Source of the DNA: Voacanga thouarsii
Lineage: Eukaryota > Streptophyta > Magnoliopsida > Gentianales > Apocynaceae
Direction: 5' to 3'
Length of the DNA stretch: 64,000 nt
NCBI GenBank assembly: GCA_026120185.1
Contig: JANUWF010001477.1
Coordinates: forward strand, 1-64,000
Part shown: one piece after another, positions 56,455 through 64,000 of the stretch
How the letters are laid out: each line of letters begins with the position of its first letter
Numbering within the stretch: the stretch's first letter is position 1
Made by a program: the position numbers and the translations under genes
The notes under the pieces: generated by a model
Database searches by the model: none
The model's input: the letters and a program-made list of their open reading frames with translations, nothing else
What the model was told of the DNA's origin: nothing

Positions 56455-58600
56455 GAGAAACGAGAAACGAGTACAAGAAAGATCGTGATTGGACAACATC
56501 ATTAAATTATCTTGATCCGCATACAAGTACATGTGAACTTGAAGTTCAAAAGATAATTCATTTGTAAAGCATTGCAAATCAAATGCCGAGACGCTTTTGT
56601 TGACTCTAGAAGAGTAACAAAATCGCATATGCCGACTATAAATGCTCCTATTCGAATTGAAGTTCCAGCGAGAACAAAATATTATACATATAGGCTGCTG
56701 AGCCAAAAGCATGCCGGAAGCATGGCCGACCTCTTGGTTCTAAAGATAAAAATCCTCGAAAGAAAAGAGGATTAAATGATCCGAGAAGATCATATTGAAG
56801 AAAAGAATGATAAAGACCAAGAGAGAGCGATGACAAAGAACCGAGAAGTTGATGAAAGTAACACTGAAATTTCTATCAATTATACCACTTACGGTAGAAG
56901 TTGGAATCGGATAGAAAGCTGTTATTGATGATATATTTGCATACAATATATCTCTTGATGTTACACGGGATAATGATGATCCTGAACCGATATCGGTTGA
57001 TGAATGTCGGCATAGAAAAGATTGGCTGCAATGGAAAGATGCGATTCAATCGGAGTTAAATGCAACGGCAAAACGTGAAGTCTTCGGACTGCGGTCAGAA
57101 CACCGGAAGGTATAAAACCTGTTGGCTACAAATGGATATTTGTGCGAAAGCGCAATGAAAAGAGTGAAATCGTTCGATATAAAGCGCGATTAGTAGCCCG
57201 AGGTTTTTCACAAAGACCAGGTATTGATTATGATGAAACTTATTCTCCTTTTGTTGATGCTATTACACTCCGATATCTTATCGGTTTGGCGGTACATGAA
57301 AAAGATAGATATGCGCCTATTAGATGTTGTCACTTTGCTTACTTGTATGGAAATTTAGAAAATGATGTTTACATGAAAATCCCAGAAGGATTTCATATGC
57401 ACGAAGCATATAAACATTATCCTCGTGAAAATTACTCCATCAAGTTGCGAGAAATCATTATATGGCACTGAAGCAATGCAGGCGCATGTGGTTCACACGT
57501 CTTAGTGAATATTTATTGAAAGCGGGATTTAAAAATGACCAGGTATGTCCATGCGTTTTTATTAAGAAATGCTGGTTCTAAATTTGTGATATTAGCTATA
57601 TATGTTGATGATATTAATCTTATTGGAACTCTGAAGAGCTCCAAGAAACAATTGATTATTTAAAAGAGAATTCGAAATCAAGGATTTTGGTAAAACCAAA
57701 TTTTGCCTTGGTTTACAAATTGAACATTTGGAGAGTGGAACATTTATTCATCAATCAACATATACTGACAAAAGTGCTAAAAGATTTTACATGGACAAAG
57801 CACATCCATTGAGTATTCCAATGATCGTCCGATCATTAAATGTGGATAAAGATCCTTTCAGACCTCAAGAAAATGATGAAGAACTCCTTGGTCTGAAGTA
57901 CCATATCTCGGTGCAATTGGTGCATTGATGTATCTTGCTAATAACACACGGCACTGATATTGCTTTCATTTGTCAATTTATTAGCAAGATTTAGTTCTTC
58001 ACCAACACGACGACATTGGAATGGAATTAAACAAGTCCTTCGATATCTCCAAGGTACAATTGATCTCGGATTATTTTATTCAAATAAAACCGAGTCCAAC
58101 ATTGATAGGTTATGCGAGATCTTTGGTTATTTATCGATCCACATAAAGCACGTTCTCAAACGGGCTATCTATTTACATGTGGAAATACTTGCTATATCAT
58201 GGCGTTCTACGAAACAATCTATAGCGACTACTTCTTCAAATCATCTTTGAAATTATAGCCATTCATGAAGCAAGTCGAGAATGTGTATGGCTAAGATCCA
58301 TGATTCATTATATCCGAGAAAGTTGTGGATTATCATCAATCAAAGGTATTCCAACTCCTCTTTATGAAGACAATGCGGCTTGCATAGCTCAATTACGAGG
58401 AGGATATATTAAAGGAGATCGGACAAAACATATTTCACCAAAATTCTTCTTTACTCATGAACTCCGGAAGAAATGTGAAATTGATGTGCTACAAATTCGG
58501 TCATGTGACAACCTCGCGAGATATTTTCACGAAGACTTTACCGACGGCAACATTTGAAAAGTTGAGATATAAAATCGGTATGCGTCGGTTTAAAGATTTA
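56455..58600 (+). pseudogene. Copia pol remnant: integrase C-terminus, reverse transcriptase, RNase H
   Basis: Pieces in order: KKDRDWTTSLNYLDPHTSTC (56485-), DAFVDSRRVTKSHMPTINAP and, in another frame, GRPLGSKDKNPRKKRGLND (integrase C-terminus, to ~56775); EISINYTTYGRSWNRIE; CRHRKDWLQWKDAIQSELNA; FVRKRNEKSEIVRYKARLVA, GFSQRPGIDYDETYSPFVDA and YLYGNLENDVYMKIPEGF (57140-57400, reverse transcriptase); catalytic IYVDDINLIGT (~57598-57630); [34 protein letters not shown] and PTPLYEDNAACIAQL (RNase H, 57960-58530). The integrase core with its zinc and DDE parts and the protease are absent. At least six frameshifts or stops occur. Confidence 0.85.
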
Positions 58601-58740
58601 AAGGAATCATCTCATCGGGGGAGTAATAAACATACATATAGAATAGTGTACTCTTTTTCCTTCACTAGATTTTTTTCCCACTTGGGTTTTTATCTAGTAA
58701 GGTTTTAACGAGGCATATTCTTTATGTATGGATGGACATC

Positions 58741-58749
58741 CAAGGGGAG
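58741..58749 (+). other. Polypurine tract of the copia element
   Basis: CAAGGGGAG lies directly before the 3' LTR start TGTTATG, where the plus-strand primer is expected. Confidence 0.75.
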
Positions 58750-59106
58750 TGTTATGAATTATTGGAATCTCCATTAATTAGTGGAGGCTCCACTAATTAT
58801 GGATTTATGTGAATTATTAGAAGATTTTTATGGATGTCCACCATTTAGTGGAGACACCATTAATTGAAGATGATGTATGCCATGATGTATTTCACTAATT
58901 AGAGCTCTATAAATAGAGCTATTCTCTAAGCTTGTAATACACCATCATTTTGTGAAAGAAAGATTAGTGAAAGAAAGATTGGAGAAAGAATTGTGAGAGA
59001 AAGAAAGAGAGAAGTTTGAAGAGAAATTCTTGTGCAAAGAATAGTTAGAATTTTCTTAGTGTGTAGTGTGTAGATTTTATTCTAACACTACCCTAATTTT
59101 ATAACA
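58750..59106 (+). repeat. 3' LTR of the copia element (357 bp)
   Basis: Same length as 53788-54144 and, by direct reading, the same sequence. Its TATAAATA is at 58908-58915. Confidence 0.95.
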
Positions 59107-59111
59107 GCTTA
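59107..59111. repeat. TSD of the copia element, right copy
   Basis: GCTTA, identical to 53783-53787. Confidence 0.9.
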
Positions 59112-59401
59112 TTCTTTTTTTCTTAGTTTTAGCATATTACTTTTGTGTATCACACAAATGACAACCTAATAAGTACAAAAAATTACAAGTAGCTGTCGGT
59201 CCTCTCTGCCCCGTCCAAAAGGCCCTGATTGGCCCATATAAATATGAATCCCGCACTTGAGCGTTCACACCTTTTCAGTCTAGACTTTCGCAATTAGCAT
59301 CGTGTTTTCTCTCTCTATCAATTCAGCGGAAAATTTCTCGTATTCTTTAAAAGAACCAAAGAATCTTACAATAAGAAAAATACTATACAGGTTTCTTATA
59401 A

Positions 59402-59596
59402 TTATATCATAAAATAGGTGATATTTACATAGTCAATCACTCCCACAAGGTAACAACTCATGTCCACAAACATCATGGCCAAGGTCCCGCTATCTACCGT
59501 GGTTGGGGGGATGGTGCTTGAGACACAGCCATCTTCAACCAACCTCTTGCATTGTAACAGATTCGACCGCAACTGATTATTTTTTTGGTGAAGCAT
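59402..59596 (-). pseudogene. SKP1-like pseudogene fragment
   Basis: Minus strand: LLQCKRLVEDGCVSSTIPPT, TVDSGTLAMM. This aligns with IAVQCLTIKNMVEESCAAGT, IPLSNVDRNILALV of the SKP1-like frame at 61790-62284, i.e. the end of the POZ-like half of SKP1. Only about 45 residues match. Flanking residues do not, and nothing upstream or downstream restores the gene. It is probably a broken duplicate. Confidence 0.6.
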
Positions 59597-60190
59597 TTTT
59601 TAATTATCTTTACTTCTCAGAGTTGCAGTCCGTCACTAAACACATAGCGATTCTTCTGCGTGTACTTTTTTATCAACAAACAATATGGAAGTCAAAGTTT
59701 TAATTCATTATTCGGTCAGATTCTTGCCGATAGAATCAAGGATTTACCGTGGAGAAACGTGAAGGAGCATGGAGTTCATGGCATATATAGCATTGCCAAC
59801 ATGAAGCGAAACGTGAAGTAGCTAGCTCTTGAGAGGAGATTCCCAGATTTGAGTGCAGAGAGGCGGACTTGTCTGTGAATGGAAATCTCTTGTGCACGTT
59901 TAGGGTTTTGTTTTCCGTGAACGATCTTTAATGTATGTGCATTTGTGTAATATTCTCTATCCAGAACTACAGTTTAATTTCTTTTTCTTTTTATTTTTTC
60001 CTCCAAAAGGAAGAGATAAATGAAGAGGTGCAACCTTCCTTCAAAGTTACATTTTTCCATTTGTGGGGCAAAAGCAACCTTTCAACCTGCCGTTGCATAA
60101 ATAAATACTTTTCTTTTCCTTATGTTTTTTTCAGAGAAACAAAATCACTTTGAAGATGGCTCATGAGATGCGGCCCACTGAGCATCAAGT
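59597..60190. other. No recognised gene
   Basis: Mixed-composition sequence; short frames without a family match. The 59112-59400 stretch before the SKP1 fragment is likewise unassigned. Confidence 0.4.
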
Positions 60191-60194
60191 TTTA

Positions 60195-60470
60195 GGTCAC
60201 GTCTAAAATTCGAATCTCATAATTATAAGTACTTATAAAAATATATGTTTGGAATGTCTAAGGATATACACTTTAGCCATGCTCGCAGCCATTCTAATTA
60301 ATAATATTCTTTAATTTTGAAACTCTTCATCATAAGATACAATGAAACTCTTCACCATAAGGCACAAAGGAATACAAAACCTAACCATTCCTTTTCCATG
60401 ACTATACAAAGTTTTCCCCTCACCTCTTCACCAGTTTCTTTAATGAGCATTTGCATATTGGCATCCCATT
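60195..60470 (+). repeat. Dispersed repeat, copy 2 (direct partner at 50849-51185)
   Basis: Same landmarks in the same order and orientation as copy 1, about 85-90 percent by eye, with a deletion of ~70 bp near the start relative to copy 1. Confidence 0.8.
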
Positions 60471-60748
60471 CCCCAACACTATACTCTCTCTAGGTTTTCT
60501 CCCATATTTCTCTCCAATGATTTTTATTTTAGTTTTTACCATAGCTTAATGTGGAAAAACATATATATTTTTTTGTCACAGTTTTAAAGAAGCAACAGAG
60601 AAAGGTAATAATTTACCACAGAAACTTTAGAACTATTGCAAAAGAAGAATTATTTAAGAACAATGTACCAAAAGAGCAAAAATTAACTGTCCTTATCTTA
60701 TTTGTTTAATTACCAAGCATGTTTATACGTATTTCATTTTCATAGACT

Positions 60749-60751
<3 letters not shown>

Positions 60752-60823
<72 letters not shown>

Positions 60824-60825
60824 AT
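60752..60825. repeat. (TA)n(TG)n microsatellite
   Basis: About 20 TA units followed by about 14 TG units. Confidence 0.95.
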
Positions 60826-61059
60826 ATATACATAGTTGTATATATTTCATGTAAATGTACATAATATATAAATATAAATTTATATTAACAAATAAATAAT
60901 ACTTTATATTAATACATAAATAGATATATATGCATGTTGTACTTGGATGTGGATATGTGCAAACTTATTGGGGGAATACCTACACTCTTTTGTGCAAGAA
61001 GGGGAAAAGGAATCCATTCGCACCTGGTGAAAACCAAACCTGGGATTTTTTTTTTTTTT

Positions 61060-61310
61060 TTTGGTAAAAAGTACTTTTCCAATTAAAAGGTTGTCTTAAC
61101 TCTATTTTCACTATATTAATTACGCATTTTTCCAATTTGCTTCATTTCATTTTCTGCCACAAATAAATTGAAGTAACGACAAGGATGAAGCATTTGCATA
61201 TTCACTTTAATATGAGAAAAACAATTATGAAAATATAAATAATACTGCCATATAATTCTAAATAATTTTTCTTTTCCCTCTTAATAGAAGATTTATTTTT
61301 TGCACTTTGA
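61060..61310 (-). repeat. Dispersed repeat, copy 2 (inverted partner at 11170-11465)
   Basis: The minus strand matches 11170-11465, with AATCTTCTATTAAGAG, AAAGTGAATATGCAAAT and TCCTTGTCGTTACTTCAATT. Confidence 0.75.
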
Positions 61311-61789
61311 AGATTTATTGAAGCTAATTGAACAAATACAACGTCATAGAACACTTTTACATAAATTTGTCCTTTTTTTTTTGAGGTTCCTTTTTAGGTA
61401 AAAATTGAAAACAAATGCCTTTCCGCATCTTAGGCCGTTTTTGGATTTTGCTAGGACAAAATTTGATATTTTATGAAAAAAAAAAGGACAAATTTCTTCG
61501 TATTCGCTAGACAGAAATGAGCCACAAACCATCAAGAACACATGAAAGAAAGGGAATGCAAGATTACGAAGTCATGATAGATCAAGAACTACATAGGATA
61601 ATGGCAAAACCAAAGATCAAGATTTCAAGAACTGACAAAGGAAAATCCATCGCTGATAAAACAATGATAAATCTATATATTCAAGATTACCAGAACAATT
61701 ATATTCTATGAAATTGCAAAGAAGTAATAGATTCAGATCAGATCTGATGCGCCCTCTAACTTGAGAAACAACTGACGATGATTAGCAAA

Positions 61790-62284
61790 TCACTGGAACG
61801 CCCAGGCATTCTCCTTGCGAACTTCTGCTTCTTCTTCACTTGTGTAGTCATTCTCCAAGTTGAAATACTCACGCATCTCCTCCACGGTCATGTCATTAAT
61901 AAGACCGGCAACTGTGTCCAGAAGGAAATCCAACAAGCACTTGGCGTCCAGATAGTTCGCAGCCATAACAAGATTCAGAAGTTGGTCCCTCTCTCTTCTG
62001 GCAAATTCAGCATTGAACTTCTTCTTATCCTCATCAGGAACTTTAGAATCAGCGTGCAGATTCAGGTACTCCAACACCAGAGCCAAGATATTCCTATCAA
62101 CATTAGATAGAGGAATTGTGCCTGCGGCGCAGCTCTCTTCCACCATGTTCTTGATGGTAAGACACTGGACGGCAATTGATTCTTTCACGGTGAATTCATA
62201 GCCATCGTTGCTTTCCAGGGTCGAGTCTTCTCCTCCCCCATTGAAGATAAGGACGAAATGATTCTGTGATTTGGGATTCTTCAA
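61790..62284 (-). CDS. SKP1-like protein (SCF ubiquitin ligase adaptor), 5' start unresolved
   Basis: SKP1 links F-box proteins to cullin 1 in SCF ubiquitin ligases. The open frame of 164 codons reads LKNPKSQNHFVLIFNGGGED, then SNDGYEFTVKESIAVQCLTI, KNMVEESCAAGTIPLSNVDR (POZ-like half), then FARRERDQLLNLVMAANYLD and AKCLLDFLLDTVAGLINDMT, VEEMREYFNLENDYTSEEEA, ending VRKENAWAFQ and TGA. This is the complete C-terminal F-box-binding half with the diagnostic WAF-x end. The first codon at 62284 is TTG, not ATG, and no ATG lies just upstream in frame. CTTTATCAG before it looks like a splice acceptor, so a first exon may lie upstream. No frameshift is seen. Divergent residues suggest one of the fast-evolving plant SKP1 copies. 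Confidence 0.75.
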   Translation of the reverse strand: MKNPKSQNHFVLIFNGGGEDSTLESNDGYEFTVKESIAVQCLTIKNMVEESCAAGTIPLSNVDRNILALVLEYLNLHADSKVPDEDKKKFNAEFARRERDQLLNLVMAANYLDAKCLLDFLLDTVAGLINDMTVEEMREYFNLENDYTSEEEAEVRKENAWAFQ

Positions 62285-62700
62285 CTGATAAAGAAAATCT
62301 GCCGAATGGTGAATGGTTAGAATGCCAAAGCTTGAATAGCAGTAGCCAATATATAGATCGAGGAGGTTAGAGCGAGACCTAATCCAGGACAGATTGGGGC
62401 TTTTGCCACATAGGATAAAAGTACGAACTGCTTTCTTTTGGAATTACCTTTTTACCGTGGTAAATAATTTTTAACATAGAAAATAATTAGTAAAAAAGTA
62501 AGTTTTTATGGTAAATATTGCTCCTAAGAAAGGTAAGTAATAAAAAGAATAGCTTTACTATCCTTTTTAATATCATAATTAACTAATTTGATCTGCGTAC
62601 ATTACACGAGTTCGTTGTATGAATGCGCGTGCGTTGTATAGGTTCATTATACATGCTTTGATATGCGTACGTGTAGAAATTTATTATACACATGTCAATT
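62285..62700. other. Upstream region of the SKP1-like gene
   Basis: May contain the missing first exon or promoter of the SKP1-like gene (minus strand). Nothing could be assigned. 62590-62690 holds repeated TTCATTATACA/GCGTACGT words. Confidence 0.4.
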
Positions 62701-62704
62701 AAAC

Positions 62705-64000
62705 AACTCGTCAATTAAAGAACCTTCTAAAGAATTTAGTTATGTCTGGAAACTTATGGACTTACCTAATGGGGTAAAACCTACCAGGTGCAAATGGGTC
62801 TACAAAAGAAAGAGAGGAATAGATGGGAAAATAGAAACTTTCGAAGCTAGATTGGTTGCTAATGGTTATGCCTTTGATCCAGCTATAGTCAATAAGTATC
62901 CTCTTATCCACTGCAACTCACTTTGACTATGAAGTATGATAAATAGACGTCAAGACAACATTTGATAATAGAAATCTTGACGAGTGTATCTATATAGTAC
63001 AACTGGACGGTTTTATCCAATAAGGTCAAGAACATAAAGTTTGCAAATTGAATAGGTTAATTTATAGAATTAAGCAAGCGTCTAGATTTTTGGAATATCA
63101 AGTTTGATCAAGCCATTAAATCCTATGGTTTTATTCAACATCCTGATGAACCTTGTGCCTATAAAAGAATTGTAGATGGTAAGGTGATTTTTCTCATATT
63201 ATATATTGATGATTTCCTTCTTATTGACAATGATGTAGTAATATTAATATCAGTGAAAAACTTCTTAGGTATATAATTTGATATAAAGGACTTAGGAGAA
63301 ACAACATACGTACTAGGTATTCAGATCTTTCGTGATAGAAAGAATAGATAAATTATTTTATCCCAAGCATCATGTATTGACAAAATACTGACGAGATTTT
63401 AAATGCAGAATTCCAAGAAAGGTCTATTACCTTTTAGACATGGAATTCAGTTGTTACAAAAGTATAGTCTTAAAACTCCTGATGAAATTGAATTCATGAA
63501 ATGAGTTCCTTATGCATCAGTTGTAGGAAGTCTCATACTTTGTATTTGTCCAGATATTTGTTATACTGTTGGAATGGTCTGTAGATATTAGTTAAACCTA
63601 GGACCAGAGCACTGGACAGTAGTGAAGCATATACTCAAGTACCTTCGTAGAACTTGTGGATTATATAAATGCTAGTTTGCTCGACTCTAGAATTGGTACC
63701 TATAGGTTACACTGATTCTGATTTTCAAGTTGATAGGGATTTTTGTAAGTCCACTTCTAGCTCCGTTTTCACCCTAGTAGGTAGTGCAGTTGTGTAGAAA
63801 AGTATCAAACAATCTTGTATTGCTGACTTTATAATGGAAGCTCAATATATAGTAGCTTGTAAGGCACCTAAAGAAGTGGTATGGTTGAAGAGGTTCTTAA
63901 TAGAACTTGAGGTGGTTCCTTCTACATCTCAAGCCATTAGTTTGTACTGTAGTGGCAAATGCGAAAGAACCACGCAGCCAAAGAACTACACAGCCATCAA
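62705..64000 (+). pseudogene. Copia reverse transcriptase/RNase H fragment, runs off the window
   Basis: Plus-strand pieces: VWKLMDLPNGVKPTRCKWVY, KRKRGIDGKIETFEARLVAN (62740-62870); then, in shifting frames, DFWNIKFDQAIKSYGFIQHP, DEPCAYKRIVDGKVIF (63090-63190), the catalytic ILYIDDFLLI (63195-63225), FDIKDLGETTYVLGIQIF, KTPDEIEFMK*VPYASVVGS (63470-63530), GPEHWTVVKHILKYLRRTCG, and near the end EAQYIVACKAPKEVVWLKRF (RNase H). It is a different copia lineage from the element at 53788. Frameshifts and stops throughout; no LTR is visible. Confidence 0.85.

Larger units (their letters stand above)
53788..59106 (+). mobile_element. Young defective Ty1/copia retrotransposon carrying an antisense RKD gene copy
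   Basis: Two 357-bp LTRs of equal length and apparently identical sequence, a GCTTA TSD, a gag remnant (54165-54780), an antisense RWP-RK gene copy (about 54880-56410), the integrase C-terminus and then reverse transcriptase and RNase H remnants (56455-58600), and a purine tract (58741-58749). Protease and the integrase core are missing where the gene copy lies. Gag and pol are riddled with frameshifts, so movement needed proteins from another copy. Confidence 0.9.

Overview
This window is plant nuclear DNA, most likely from an angiosperm and probably a eudicot. The evidence is its contents: CACTA (En/Spm) DNA transposons with TNP2- and TNPA-type genes, L1-type LINEs with DUF4283 and zf-RVT domains, Ty1/copia and Ty3/gypsy LTR retrotransposons, a SKP1-like gene and an RKD-type RWP-RK gene copy. 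The species cannot be named from the sequence. Almost all of the window is repeats, many inserted into one another. The only possibly functional host gene seen is the SKP1-like reading frame near 62 kb, and it has no visible ATG.

Layout. 1-10448: a 9.5-kb CACTA element (B, 42-9578) sits inside the 5' subterminal repeats of an oppositely oriented relative (A, whose end is at 10448). B carries broken TNP2 (4428-5815) and TNPA-like (6663-8250) genes. 10449-19400: microsatellite, dispersed repeat, a 5' LINE fragment (F) and a second LINE with an inverted 5' part (G/H, 15740-19368). 20427-29950: an old CACTA element (C) on the minus strand; its TNP2 gene is split by a non-coding CACTA-like element (D, 26442-29668) filled with microsatellites. 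29951-35085: no recognisable gene, but two copies of a repeat module that also occurs twice inside B. 35099-40922: a full-length LINE (E) with a perfect 13-bp target-site duplication; both of its reading frames are intact in phase but closed by stop codons. 41427-44122: a non-autonomous CACTA element with a perfect TSD, inserted in an AT-rich tandem repeat. 44460-45112: an orphan CACTA end. 45236-50848: a gypsy-type element (minus) with gag and protease but no visible pol. 51650-52560: a copia gag/PBS fragment (minus). 53788-59106: a very young copia element (plus). 59400-62284: a SKP1 pseudogene fragment and a SKP1-like gene. 62705-64000: a degenerate copia pol fragment running off the end.

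The most interesting object is the copia element at 53788-59106. Its two 357-bp LTRs look identical and it has a 5-bp TSD (GCTTA), so it inserted recently. The space where protease and the integrase core should lie holds an antisense copy of an RKD-type RWP-RK transcription-factor gene that still has intron-like breaks and an apparent promoter/5' UTR. This looks like capture of a regulatory gene by a defective retrotransposon that must have been moved by enzymes from elsewhere. Other notable points are the nested same-family CACTA insertion that can be resolved to the base, the swapped register of its palindromic subterminal repeats, and a LINE whose damage seems to be almost entirely point transitions.
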